This document shows, piece after piece, positions 55,836-64,000 of a stretch of DNA of 64,000 nt. The notes below the pieces were generated by a model. It was given only the letters and a program-made list of their open reading frames with translations, did not search any database and was not told the DNA's origin. The stretch lies in the NCBI GenBank assembly GCA_020852515.1, contig JADZAS010000005.1:172570-236569 (forward strand), in the 5' to 3' direction. This DNA is from Phycisphaerales bacterium (GTDB taxonomy: Bacteria > Planctomycetota > Phycisphaerae > Phycisphaerales > UBA5793). Each line of letters opens with the position of its first letter. Positions within the stretch are counted from its first letter, which is position 1. A program made the translations under genes and the position numbers.

Positions 55836-56507
55836 TCACGCCGCCGGCGCGATGCACTCCGGCCCCGTGTTGGCTGGCTTGTTCACGTAGGTCGAGACCT
55901 TCCGCGCCGCCATCCGATCGGCCGAGAACGGCTTGAGCAGGTCGCTCCCGCCCTCGGTCAGCCAGCGGTCGTGGTCCTCGGGCTCCAGGATCACCGGCAT
56001 CCGGTTGTGCAGCGGCTCCATCAGCTCGTTGGGCGTGGTCGTCAGGATCGTGAACGTGCGGAGGGGCGCATCCATCCCCTCCCCCTTCCACGACTCCCAC
56101 AGACCTGCGAAGGCGAAGACACCGCCCTCATCCGCAGGCGTGATGTACCACGGCTGCTTGGTCTTGGCATCCAGCTTATGCCACTCGTAGAACCCGCTGA
56201 CCGGCACGATGCACCGGCGCTTCTTGAAGGCCTCTCGGAATGCGGGCGAGGTGGCCGCCGTCTCGCTCCGCGCGTTGATGGTCTTGTACGCGATGGTCCG
56301 GTCCTTCGACCAGAACGGCACGAGACCCCATGTCAGAAGCTCGCCGTGCCGACCGTCGGCGTGCATCGTCACCACCGGCGCGGTCTGCGTGGGCGCGACG
56401 TTGAACCGCTCCGGCAACTTGGGCGCCTCACCCGCAGCCGGGTACACCAGCTTCACGAGCCGGACCAGCTCCTTCCACTTGAACAGATGGGTGAATCGGC
56501 CGCACAT
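55836..56507 (-). CDS. SOS response-associated peptidase (SRAP / YedK-like)
   Basis: 223 residues from the ATG at 56507, required because catalytic Cys2 in MCGRF must follow Met1. Other signatures: LPERFNVAPTQ (~30-40), NARSET (~80), RCIVPVSGFYEWH (~97-109) and HNRMPVIL (~165-172, active-site His). SRAP proteins form covalent links to abasic sites in single-stranded DNA and protect them. It may serve the replication of the mobile element. Divergent from a zinc-ribbon gene. Confidence 0.92.
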   Translation of the reverse strand: MCGRFTHLFKWKELVRLVKLVYPAAGEAPKLPERFNVAPTQTAPVVTMHADGRHGELLTWGLVPFWSKDRTIAYKTINARSETAATSPAFREAFKKRRCIVPVSGFYEWHKLDAKTKQPWYITPADEGGVFAFAGLWESWKGEGMDAPLRTFTILTTTPNELMEPLHNRMPVILEPEDHDRWLTEGGSDLLKPFSADRMAARKVSTYVNKPANTGPECIAPAA

Positions 56508-56586
56508 GGGAGATTGTTGCTCGGCCAGGGCGGGTATGCTGCGTGGGTGCAGACCACGCGGCGATGCTTGTGGCTGATTCGCTGGG

Positions 56587-57012
56587 GTGACCTGCGCGGT
56601 GCTCACCGCGGGCTATCCGCTGATGGTGTGGTGGACCGTCGCGGTCTACCCGTGCCCGTACTGCCTGTTCGGAACCGAGGGCGGGTGCGTCGGCGTGGGC
56701 TGGGCCACCGAGGCCAAACCCATCGCACGAGATAGACCGAGCGTTCATGTTCAAGAAGAGTTGCTGCGATTGGGGACGTCGTACTGGCTCCCGCCGCACG
56801 GTCACGACTTAGGGCAGCAATGGGCCGTCTGTCCCGTGTGGCTCTTGCTCCTGGCGGCGGGTGTCCCCACCGCGCTGGCTTGGCGCGCCGAGCGCCGCCG
56901 CGTCCGGCGCGAGCGTGTTGGAAAGTGCCAAGCATGCGGCTACGACCTCGCCGGGCTCGCCGAGTCCGCCGGTTGCCCGGAGTGCGGCCGGGCTCGATCG
57001 GCCCCGGACTGA
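56587..57012 (+). CDS. zinc-ribbon membrane protein, stray relative of the 1-5364 array
   Basis: 141 residues from a GTG at 56587. One membrane segment at ~7-25, a middle part with three Cys (CPYCLF...GGC), a second membrane segment (~78-97) and a C-terminal zinc ribbon CQACGYDLAGL...CPEC. A stop codon lies just upstream of GTG, but another frame before it reads like the N-terminus of such proteins (CLWLIRWG), so an upstream frameshift is possible. Role unknown. Confidence 0.55.
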   Translation: MTCAVLTAGYPLMVWWTVAVYPCPYCLFGTEGGCVGVGWATEAKPIARDRPSVHVQEELLRLGTSYWLPPHGHDLGQQWAVCPVWLLLLAAGVPTALAWRAERRRVRRERVGKCQACGYDLAGLAESAGCPECGRARSAPD

Positions 57013-57150
57013 CCGACTTCCACACAGCTACGCCCACGTGGAAGACTTGTAGCCATGCCTTGATCCGCGGCCCGCGTTGAGGTACTCGTGGTTGCACCGG
57101 CTGCGTGCGTCCGATGGGGGGCACACGCTGCCCGGCCCAGGAGTTACGCC

Positions 57151-57831
57151 ATGTCCCCGATCCACGCGGGCGGGACGGGCGGGGTGTACAAAGGGACTGT
57201 GCGGCGGCGCAAGCCCCGCCGCCGCTTCCCGGCCGAGGTGCTGACCCACGACGAGGTGCTGGCGCTGCTCGCGGCAATCAAGGGCCCGGCGGCGACGGCG
57301 GCGAGGAACAAAGCGCTGCTGGCGGTGATGTACCGCTCAGGCCTGCGGGTGTCCGAGGCGCTGAGCCTGGAGGTCAAGGACGTGGACCTCGCTGCCGGGA
57401 GCATCCGCGTTTTGTTCGCCAAGGGCGGCCGGGCCCGGACGGTGGGGGTGGATACAGGGGCTCTGGCCATCCTCCGCGACTGGTTGGCGGTACGGCAAGA
57501 CGTGGCGATTGTGGCGGCGGGGGGGAACGGTCGGTCCACCCGGCACCGCGCCGCCCTCTTCTGCACCCGCGGCGGCGGCCGTCTCACCACCGCCTACATC
57601 CGGCGGCTCCTGCCCCGTCTGGCCCGCCTCGCCGGCATCGCCAAGCGCGTCCACGCCCACGGCCTCCGCCACACCCACGCGGCCGAGTTGCGTGGCGAGG
57701 GGATCGACATCGGCATCATCTCCAAGCAACTCGGGCACGTGTCCATCGCCACCACCATCCGCTACCTCGACCACATCGCGCCGCGGGCGGTGGTGGAGGC
57801 CGTGAGGGGGAGGGCGTGGCAGTTGGCGTGA
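57151..57831 (+). CDS. short tyrosine recombinase
   Basis: 226 residues from the ATG at 57151 with CAGGAG upstream. Catalytic residues of the tyrosine recombinase family: Arg in YRSGLRVSEALSL (~68-80), Lys in LFAKGGRARTV (~90), HAHGLRHTHAAEL (~168-180, H-x-L-R-H), LGHVSIATT (~194-202) and Tyr in IRYLDH (~205). The usual N-terminal core-binding domain is nearly absent. May excise or integrate the element. Not coupled to a neighbour. Confidence 0.88.
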   Translation: MSPIHAGGTGGVYKGTVRRRKPRRRFPAEVLTHDEVLALLAAIKGPAATAARNKALLAVMYRSGLRVSEALSLEVKDVDLAAGSIRVLFAKGGRARTVGVDTGALAILRDWLAVRQDVAIVAAGGNGRSTRHRAALFCTRGGGRLTTAYIRRLLPRLARLAGIAKRVHAHGLRHTHAAELRGEGIDIGIISKQLGHVSIATTIRYLDHIAPRAVVEAVRGRAWQLA

Positions 57832-58078
57832 GCCACTAGCGTAACGCATTCCCGGTCTGAATGCCGGTGCCTCATCATCCGATTCTGCTGCCATGCGCAG
57901 GGCACCCGAGGACCTCACCACAATCTCGCGATCGCGAGTTGCTGGTCGCGTCGTAGCAGTCCGCGGATCGATTGGCCTGGGCTACGGATCGCGGCTAGAC
58001 CTGACCTCCTGTCGGCTCCTGTAACGCTCGATCCGGCCTGCAAACAATGCCGGCGGGAGGGGCTGACGAGGGCTCGCC

Positions 58079-59704
58079 TTGAACCCCCCGACTGCCGACA
58101 CCCTGTTTGCGCAAGCCGAGTCCGCAATCGTATCGATCTTCGTTCGCACGAAAGACTTAGTCCACCGTATCGACCACCTCATTGCCCGCATCGCGGACAA
58201 GCCCGCCGACGCGCCGGCCAGTTGGTACTGGCCCGCGACAGACCATACTGGGCGGCACGCCGATCCGGTCCGGCTTGCCGAGATGAACGCGCCCACCGCT
58301 CCGGCGATCGACCGAAACTGTGCGAAGGTCATCGAGTACGTGCTGCTCCTGAGAGAGGCGTTTGACCTTGCAGATGCCGCCGTGGAAGCCGTCGGCCCGT
58401 TGATCACCACCAACAACGGCGTGACCAACGAAACCTGGACGGTCACGACGAAAGGCGCCATCAACAGGATTCGATTAGCCATTGTTGAAGGACAGGCCGA
58501 CCGCAAGCCTCCGACTTGCTTGCCCATCCCGAGCAATCACGATGCAATCGAATCGGCTCCGAACGGATTGGAGACTCAACTGCATCCTCTGCGGATCGAG
58601 CGCGAGCGATTCGCCAAGCGCGTTGCTTGTGCCGAGCCTGTGGTCAGGCACTCCACGGCGGCCGTGATCTTCAGCACGACTCCGCATCTGTGGCAACGGA
58701 TTCAAGTCCTGCTTGAGTTGATCTGCCTCGAGTGCGCCACAGATCACGAGTTACCGCTCGACAGGATTGGTCAGCTCGGCACCGACGGGCTGACCGTCGT
58801 GGCGCGGGATGTTGATCAGCGGATTCCGTGCGGGCTGCTCGATGGCGGAGGACCCCAAACCACTGCGTGCATGGACAACTGCAACCAGCTCAAGACGCTG
58901 TTTGGATCTCTCAGCCGGGCGTCCCGTGTTGGCTTGACACCCGAGGCGCGGTCGCGCCTCACGAGCCAAGCGGCGGAACTCGCCGACTGGATCGAGGGAA
59001 CGCTGCGGCCGTACTACCCGGAGCAGTGGGTTGAAACACCTGCGCTGCGGCTCGCGCTCAGGCCGGCTCCGATGGTCGTCGCCGAGGTGTACACATCGCT
59101 GCTCGAACTGGCGGATGCAGCCTGGAGAATCGAGTATGTCGCGAACGAGCGGAGTGTTCCACTCGATCGTCTGCGACAAGCACTCCAAATGCTCCCAGAC
59201 GCGCCCTCCGACGAGTTGACGTCCGCTATCACCCGCGTGGAATCAATCGCGGAGTCCGGGTGCGTACCGGGATCGCGGTTGGGGTTCCCGGGCATTCAAG
59301 ACGACCAGACAAGAGATGACTGCGCCGCACTCGTTGCGTGGTGGCGTAGGTTGACCACAGAGAAGACAACGTCGCCAGCGCAACCGCGCAGATCCGCTCG
59401 TGTCGAAATGCCTCCTTCACTGGTGCTTCGTGGAAGGGATCAGGGACCGATTGTTTGCGATGTTGAGAAGCCCATCTTGGGCGAGAAGAGCTACAACGTC
59501 ATCGATTGCTTGATTGCTGCGGGCGCGAGGGGTCTGGTGGGCCGCACGCTAAGCACCCGCAGCGGAAGCGGCGATGCCGTGAACATCCTCAAACGGCTGT
59601 CGAAAGTCGACCCCGACTGGAAGCGAGTGATCGTGCTTCCGGGAAGAACTGGCCGTGGCTACCGGGTCCTCGGCGGTCGGCACGAAGCCCCGCCCAACCC
59701 ATGA
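58079..59704 (+). CDS. large protein of unknown function with winged-helix-like C-terminus
   Basis: 541 residues from a TTG at 58079. Long helical segments (for example HLIARIADKPADAPASWYWP), two similar stretches with WSYWP-like starts, and a C-terminal ~90-residue winged-helix-like domain (ILGEKSYNVIDCLIAAGARG, DWKRVIVLPGRTGRGYRVLG). No catalytic motif was recognised. It lies between the short recombinase and the excisionase-like genes, so it may be element cargo or a regulator. Confidence 0.65.
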   Translation: MNPPTADTLFAQAESAIVSIFVRTKDLVHRIDHLIARIADKPADAPASWYWPATDHTGRHADPVRLAEMNAPTAPAIDRNCAKVIEYVLLLREAFDLADAAVEAVGPLITTNNGVTNETWTVTTKGAINRIRLAIVEGQADRKPPTCLPIPSNHDAIESAPNGLETQLHPLRIERERFAKRVACAEPVVRHSTAAVIFSTTPHLWQRIQVLLELICLECATDHELPLDRIGQLGTDGLTVVARDVDQRIPCGLLDGGGPQTTACMDNCNQLKTLFGSLSRASRVGLTPEARSRLTSQAAELADWIEGTLRPYYPEQWVETPALRLALRPAPMVVAEVYTSLLELADAAWRIEYVANERSVPLDRLRQALQMLPDAPSDELTSAITRVESIAESGCVPGSRLGFPGIQDDQTRDDCAALVAWWRRLTTEKTTSPAQPRRSARVEMPPSLVLRGRDQGPIVCDVEKPILGEKSYNVIDCLIAAGARGLVGRTLSTRSGSGDAVNILKRLSKVDPDWKRVIVLPGRTGRGYRVLGGRHEAPPNP

Positions 59705-59786
59705 CATTCCACAACATCCCACAACCCCTCCCACAACTACCCACGACTTCACTGACTCTCGCGAATTGTCGCACGGAGTCTGTGAA

Positions 59787-59987
59787 ATGCCTGAGCACAA
59801 GCGTTTGGAGTCCGCGAAAGTCGTGGCTGAGGCCGTGGGTGTGCAACCCGCGACCGTGCTGGCGTGGTACCGCCGCGGGTGGATTCCCGGCTATCGCGCG
59901 GGGCTAAGACCGGTCCTGTTTGATGTAGATGAGGTGCGCCGCGCACTCTCGGAGCGGTCCGACAAGGTCGTGAAGGGAGCGGCGTAA
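59787..59987 (+). CDS. MerR/excisionase-like helix-turn-helix protein
   Basis: 66 residues from the ATG at 59787. Winged helix-turn-helix: ESAKVVAEAVGVQPATVLAW (~7-26), then YRRGWIPGYRAGLRPVLFDV (~27-46) and DEVRRAL, the typical excisionase layout. Such proteins bend DNA and help integrases or act as small regulators. Followed two bases later by a second such gene. Confidence 0.8.
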   Translation: MPEHKRLESAKVVAEAVGVQPATVLAWYRRGWIPGYRAGLRPVLFDVDEVRRALSERSDKVVKGAA

Positions 59988-59989
59988 TC

Positions 59990-60283
59990 ATGCACCGCAC
60001 CCACCCTCCACCCAAAAGCGACGCGGCCCCGAATGTTCAGCCCGGGGCGCACGTCGCGAATCGCTCAGTTGTTCAAGACAATAGCCCGGGGATGCCGTCG
60101 CAGCCAATCCTGACGACTTCCCTTCGCGCCGCCGAGTCGTTATCTATCTCGATTCGCACGCTGGCGAACCTCACCGCGGCGGGCGAGTTGCCCTGCGTCC
60201 GGATCGGCCGCGCCGTGCGGTACGACGTAGCGGACCTCCGCGCCTTTATCGAAGCCCGCAAGACCGCTGGGGGTGGCGCTTGA
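59990..60283 (+). CDS. excisionase-like helix-turn-helix protein
   Basis: 97 residues, ATG 2 bases after the previous stop. The first 40 residues are low-complexity; the HTH part is LRAAESLSISIRTLANLTAA (~45-64) followed by GELPCVRIGRAVRYDVADLR (~65-84). Standard Xis/AlpA layout. Its stop overlaps the TTG start of the primase-like gene by 4 bases. Likely sets excision or transcription of the element. Confidence 0.8.
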   Translation: MHRTHPPPKSDAAPNVQPGAHVANRSVVQDNSPGMPSQPILTTSLRAAESLSISIRTLANLTAAGELPCVRIGRAVRYDVADLRAFIEARKTAGGGA

Positions 60284-62913
60284 AGAACCCTTCCTACGAC
60301 CGCGAGGAGATCATCCGCGCCGCCAATCTGCTCATCGAGCCGAGTGGTGTCACCGAGGTCCGCGCCCTCGATGCCACGATGGTGGGTGATCGGCGTGTCG
60401 GCACCATCAGTGGCTACTTCGACTCGCCCGAGGCACTGGCCGACAGCATCAGCCGCATCGAGCACGCCAAAGGGATCTACATCGTCCCAAACGTCGTGAA
60501 CCCGGCGCTGCTTGCACGGGCGAACAACCGGATTCGGATCACCGGCAAGGGCGACCCGTTGACGGCCGACCACGACATCGTGCAACGGCGTTGGTTGCTC
60601 ATCGATCTCGATCCGCAGAGGCCGGCGGGCATCAGCTCGACCGACACCGAGCACTCATTGGCACATGAGCGGGCCGAAGCCATCCGATCGCACCTGCGCG
60701 AACTGGGCTGGCCCGAGCCGATTCTCGCCGACAGCGGGAACGGCTGGCATCTCCTCTTTCGCATCGACCTTGCCGCCGATGATGGCGGCCTTGTCCAGCG
60801 GTGCCTGACGGCTCTGGCCGCACGGTTCGATGACGCTGCGGTGAAGGTGGATACCGGCGTCTTCAACCCCGCCCGAATCTGGAAGTTGTATGGCACGCTC
60901 GCCTGCAAGGGCGATGCGACCGCTGATCGGCGGCACCGGATGTCGCGCCTCGTATGCGTCCCCGACAAGATTGACGTGGTGCCCGTGACGCAGCTCACTG
61001 AGCTGGCGGGTCAGCCGATCCCGAACGCCGCGGGCGGCATGATCATTCTGGGCGACTTGCCAGCGATCACCGCCTCCAGCTCGTTCGACATCGATGCGTG
61101 GATCAAGCAGCACATTCCCGACGCGGGCGAGCCCCAGCCGTGGAGCGGTGGTCCGAAGATGTGGAAGCTTGCGGCTTGCCCGTTCAGCACCGCCCACACC
61201 GACGGCGCTTTCGTCGCGGTGTTGAGCAGCGGGGCGATCTCGGCGGGTTGCCACCACAACGGCTGTCAGGGCAAGGACTGGCACGACCTCCGCCAGAAGC
61301 TCGACCCGCGAGGGGCGCGACAGACGACGGCGTTCCAGACCAAAGGCGGCACGACCGAGCGCGCCGATGCGAAGGCGGAATGGGGACAGCCCCGTCCGTT
61401 CGAGACGGGATCGACGCCGCCTCCGTTCCCGCTCGAGGACGCATTCCCAGCCTCGCTCAGCGACCTTCGCGCGTTCGTTGTCGCCGTGGCGGAGCAGCTG
61501 CAGGTTCCGATGGACCTCCCGGCCATGATGGTACTGCCGTTCTCCTCGGTCTGCATCGCCAAGAAGTTCGAGATTGAGCTACGGCCCGGCTGGCGCGAAC
61601 CTCCGGCTCTGTGGGTCCTGGAGCTGCTGTTCAGCGGAGAGCGCAAGAGCGGAACTTTCTCGGTCATGGCCGAACCGATCCTGGGGTGGGAGCGCGACGA
61701 GGCCGAGCGCCTCCGACCCGACATCGCACGGGCGGTCGAGGAACGGAAGATCGTCGAGGCGAGGCTGGCCGCGTGCCGCAAGGCGGCCGCCAAGGCCACG
61801 CTTAACGAGGTCAAGGAGAAGACCGAGCAGGCCGTGGCGCTGGCGCAGGAGCTCGACGCGATGCCGATCCCCAAGGTCCCGGTGGTGTTCACATCGGACG
61901 CCACAACCGAGGGATTGGCCGGAATGCTTGTCGAGAATCAGGAGCGGGCTCTGGTTGCGTCGCCTGAAGCAGATGCCCTCGACGTGATGATGGGGCGGTA
62001 CGCCGAGAAGAACGTGCCCAACATGGGCATTTGGCTGAAGGGTCACGCCGGCGATCCCGAACGGATCATCCGTCGATCCCGACCGCCCGAGTACCTCAAG
62101 CGACCGGTGCTATCGGTTGCAATGGTGGTGCAGCCCGAAGCGGTGCGTGGGATGTTCGCGAGCCGAGTTGCCCGCGGCCGGGGCTTGCTTGCGCGATTCC
62201 TTCCTTCGTCACCTGCAAGCATGCTCGGCTTCCGCAAGACCGGTGGTGCGGCCGAGCCGATCCCCCCGGGGCTGACGCCGATGTACCGCAAGACCCTCCG
62301 GCGCCTGCTGGACATGCCCATCGATCTGGAGGCCGGTCCGACCATCGTTCGGCTGAGCGCCGAGGCCACCGCCCTGTTCAACGCCTTCGAGGCGCATGTT
62401 GAGTCCCAGCTGGCCAAGGGGGGAGCATTCTCAGACCGGCGTGATTGGGGCGGCAAACTCTGCGGCGCGATCGCCCGCATCGCGCTGGTGCTGCATTGCT
62501 TGCAGTTCGCGGTTGAGGGGGGTTCTGAGGGTTCTGCGCGAAATGCGCTCGAGCTTGACGCCCAGACGATGCGCGCCGCACTGGCGTGGGCTCCCTACCT
62601 GATCGATCACGAGAAGATCGTCGCGGGTGTGGTCGGCTGCGACCACGACACGGTGGTCGCCGAGCGGCTGATCGAGTGGCTGCAGCGCACGAACGAACCG
62701 TCGTTCACCCGCCGGCAGGCGTTTACCGAGAACCGGTTCGTGCTGGTCCAGACGGTGGAAGACATCGATGGGGCCTTGGTGCTGTTGGAGGACTTCGGCT
62801 ACATCCGACGGGTGGTGGAAACGGAACCGAGGCCCGCTGGTGGCAGGCCGCCCTCTCCGACGTTCGTGGTCAACCCCATCTGGGTCAGGATTCCACCGCG
62901 GGAGGCGCCATGA
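60280..62913 (+). CDS. PrimPol / DUF3987-type replication protein
   Basis: 877 residues from a TTG at 60280. An N-terminal archaeo-eukaryotic primase-like part with LLIDLDPQRPAG (~106-117) and DSGNGWHLLFRIDL (~150-163). A Cys/His-rich block at ~290-330 (CPFST..., GCHHNGCQGKD) may bind zinc. The C-terminal half resembles DUF3987 helicase-like proteins (LLFSGERKSGTFSVMAEPI, ~450-468), without a fully canonical Walker A. Primase-helicases of this kind start replication of integrative elements and plasmids. Last shared operon member overlaps the next gene by 4 bases. Confidence 0.82.
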   Translation: MKNPSYDREEIIRAANLLIEPSGVTEVRALDATMVGDRRVGTISGYFDSPEALADSISRIEHAKGIYIVPNVVNPALLARANNRIRITGKGDPLTADHDIVQRRWLLIDLDPQRPAGISSTDTEHSLAHERAEAIRSHLRELGWPEPILADSGNGWHLLFRIDLAADDGGLVQRCLTALAARFDDAAVKVDTGVFNPARIWKLYGTLACKGDATADRRHRMSRLVCVPDKIDVVPVTQLTELAGQPIPNAAGGMIILGDLPAITASSSFDIDAWIKQHIPDAGEPQPWSGGPKMWKLAACPFSTAHTDGAFVAVLSSGAISAGCHHNGCQGKDWHDLRQKLDPRGARQTTAFQTKGGTTERADAKAEWGQPRPFETGSTPPPFPLEDAFPASLSDLRAFVVAVAEQLQVPMDLPAMMVLPFSSVCIAKKFEIELRPGWREPPALWVLELLFSGERKSGTFSVMAEPILGWERDEAERLRPDIARAVEERKIVEARLAACRKAAAKATLNEVKEKTEQAVALAQELDAMPIPKVPVVFTSDATTEGLAGMLVENQERALVASPEADALDVMMGRYAEKNVPNMGIWLKGHAGDPERIIRRSRPPEYLKRPVLSVAMVVQPEAVRGMFASRVARGRGLLARFLPSSPASMLGFRKTGGAAEPIPPGLTPMYRKTLRRLLDMPIDLEAGPTIVRLSAEATALFNAFEAHVESQLAKGGAFSDRRDWGGKLCGAIARIALVLHCLQFAVEGGSEGSARNALELDAQTMRAALAWAPYLIDHEKIVAGVVGCDHDTVVAERLIEWLQRTNEPSFTRRQAFTENRFVLVQTVEDIDGALVLLEDFGYIRRVVETEPRPAGGRPPSPTFVVNPIWVRIPPREAP

Positions 62914-63632
62914 CCGCCTTCTCAAACGCCCTTCGCGGCTGGCTTGCAAAGGGGCAAAGCCCCAGCGCACAACACGCAGAACGCGCACAACCCCTCCCCC
63001 CCGCGGGTTCTGCGCGTTGTGCGCGTTCTGCGCAGGGCGAGTCCACCGTTGAAGAGGCCCTGCCGGCGGGCTGGAACGAGTGGTCGGAAGACAGTCGGTA
63101 CATCTTCCTCGAACGCCTGGCCATCGCGGCCGAGCTTGGGATGTCGATCGAACGGGGCAGCCCGGCATGGGACATCGCCAAAGGTGAGGCCGTCGCGCTG
63201 ACTCCTGCTGCCACACCGCAGGCCGAGGCCGACCGGCTGGCAGGGATCGTCGCATCCATCTTGGGTGTCCCGGTCACTGCTGATGTGCATCGTCCGGGCC
63301 AGTTGTTCCGAGGCGAACCCGATTGGTCGGACAACCCGCTCACCCCCATGGGCGCCGTGCAGCAGGGTGCAGCGCCATGCCGAATGTGCCGCAGGCGGCG
63401 ATGGTGGCGGATCGCGGGCTCGACTGGAGAAGCAACGTGCGGCGCGTGCCATCCACCGGTCGCCGGCTTGGCGGTGGACTGGGTCATCGAGGACTCCCCC
63501 ACTTCTCCCACCCCGACGACCACCGCGGACACGCCCACATCCAAATCGCCTGCACATCCACCTTCCAATCACGGCATGCTGCCCCTTCAGTCGCTTGGGC
63601 TCGATCGGCCAACGGCCGAGGAAGGGCCCTGA
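62910..63632 (+). CDS. zinc-finger protein with a repeat-bearing N-terminus
   Basis: 240 residues, ATG overlapping the upstream stop by 4 bases. Residues ~19-45 are coded by a palindromic 9-base-repeat block (62965-63033). The middle part (about 50-145) is an ordinary alpha/beta stretch (WNEWSEDSRYIFLERLAIAA), and a zinc-finger-like stretch CRMCRRRRWW...CGACH lies near 165-190. The C-terminus is Thr/Pro-rich. Function unknown; probably part of the element replication operon. Confidence 0.65.
   Translation: MTAFSNALRGWLAKGQSPSAQHAERAQPLPPAGSARCARSAQGESTVEEALPAGWNEWSEDSRYIFLERLAIAAELGMSIERGSPAWDIAKGEAVALTPAATPQAEADRLAGIVASILGVPVTADVHRPGQLFRGEPDWSDNPLTPMGAVQQGAAPCRMCRRRRWWRIAGSTGEATCGACHPPVAGLAVDWVIEDSPTSPTPTTTADTPTSKSPAHPPSNHGMLPLQSLGLDRPTAEEGP
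62965..63033. repeat. palindromic 9-bp repeat block inside a gene
   Basis: Arms 62965-62993 (units GCGCACAAC, ACGCAGAAC, GCGCACAAC) and 63005-63033 (their inverted forms, GGGTTCTGCGCGTTGTGC...). A shorter version (GGTTCTGAGGGTTCTGCGC) lies in the preceding gene near 62518. The block stays in frame and adds low-complexity residues. Confidence 0.75.
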
Positions 63633-63635
63633 GAC

Positions 63636-64000
63636 GTGGCATCCATCATCAAAGACCCGCAAGGACAGAAGCGAGTCGCGTTCACAGACCGCGAAGGCCG
63701 GCGTCGCAGCATCCGGCTCGGCCAGATCGACTCCCGCAACGCCGAGGCCATCCGCGTCCGCATCGAGGCGTTGGTCACCGCGTCGATCACCGGCATCGAA
63801 ATCGACGGCGAGACCGCCCGGTGGCTGACGACCATCAGCCACCGTCTGCATGAGAAGCTCTCGAAGGCCGGTATGGTCGCCTCGAAGGAGACACGTGGCA
63901 CAACGCTCGGCGCGCTGCTCGCCACCTACTTCAACCACCTCGCCGTCAAGAGCGGGACCGAGACCTGCTACAAGCAAGCCCGCCGGTCGCTCGAGGAGCA
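63636..64000 (+). CDS. phage-type integrase, N-terminal part (cut by window edge)
   Basis: First 121 residues from a GTG at 63636, 3 bases after the previous stop. MASIIKDPQGQKRVAFTDRE then GRRRSIRLGQIDSRNAEAI, an N-terminal arm-binding pattern, and a helical SAM-like core-binding start (TLGALLATYFNHLAVKSGTE). The catalytic half lies beyond the window. With two excisionase-like genes in the same run it is the likely main integrase of the element. Confidence 0.85.
   Translation, partial: MASIIKDPQGQKRVAFTDREGRRRSIRLGQIDSRNAEAIRVRIEALVTASITGIEIDGETARWLTTISHRLHEKLSKAGMVASKETRGTTLGALLATYFNHLAVKSGTETCYKQARRSLEE

Larger units (their letters stand above)
50226..64000. mobile_element. probable integrated mobile element (right end outside the window)
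   Basis: The run of small orphan genes, ParB-methyltransferase, SRAP, two recombinases, excisionase-like genes and a primase-like operon contrasts with the housekeeping region to the left. No attachment site or tRNA was found at the left edge, so the bounds are rough; it could also be several nested elements. Confidence 0.5.

Noticed and set aside
57832..58078. tRNA or attachment site near the short recombinase
   Set aside because: No cloverleaf or GGTTCGA-type arm; only a short word (GACCTCCTGT) shared with the direct repeats near 48780 and 50040, too short to rely on.

Overview
The window reads as a chromosomal stretch of a GC-rich planctomycete, most likely of the class Phycisphaerae. The signs are: many small membrane proteins ending in a C-P-x-C-x-Y-D-L-R...C-P-E-C-G zinc ribbon; secreted Cys-rich proteins ending in paired dockerin-like VQDLFDFL segments; ECF sigma factors coupled to transmembrane Ser/Thr kinases with WD40-like repeats; and a 16S rRNA gene standing alone, with its own terminator and no 23S, 5S or tRNA beside it. 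No taxonomy search was possible, so this placement is inference.

Layout. 1-5364: head-to-tail array of eight paralogous zinc-ribbon membrane proteins (the first cut by the window edge), followed by a small duplication. 5806-9403: secreted alpha/beta hydrolase, a two-gene membrane operon (one protein with a double zinc ribbon) and a small exported protein. 9758-16477: zinc-finger protein plus a type III-like restriction (Res) and modification (Mod) pair. 16525-17162: three ~224-bp tandem repeats. 17178-19322: solitary 16S rRNA unit on the minus strand (promoter, leader, gene, terminator). 19419-22175: mcsA-mcsB-comF operon on the minus strand. 22245-31403: housekeeping block (rpmB, a DegT/DnrJ aminotransferase, dnaA with a candidate oriC beside it, a GNAT acetyltransferase, rpmA, purM). 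purM carries an in-frame 117-bp repeat insertion. 31581-32650: gene-free repeat zone with a strictly 21-bp-phased minisatellite and 115-bp inverted arms. 32881-34935: fibronectin-III-like protein and metK.

34971-48680: a coherent surface/signalling block. Two secreted proteins built from the same six-cysteine ~40-residue repeat (3 and 23 copies) sit beside two ECF sigma factor-Ser/Thr kinase modules and the wreck of a third kinase gene. A plausible reading is that the signalling modules sense conditions at the envelope and control secreted proteins, but nothing in the sequence proves the link.

48681-64000: accessory DNA. An IS-type DDE transposase lies between two ~100-bp direct repeats, next to a remnant of a related transposase. 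Beyond it is a region of small orphan genes (HTH, HARE-HTH, zinc-finger), a ParB-DNA methyltransferase fusion, an SRAP protein, a short tyrosine recombinase, a large unknown protein with a winged-helix-like end, two excisionase-like HTH proteins, a PrimPol/DUF3987-type replication protein and the start of a phage-type integrase. This looks like an integrated mobile element whose right end lies outside the window.

No CRISPR array and no tRNA gene were seen. Several very long ORFs antisense to real genes are GC-driven shadows and were left out.
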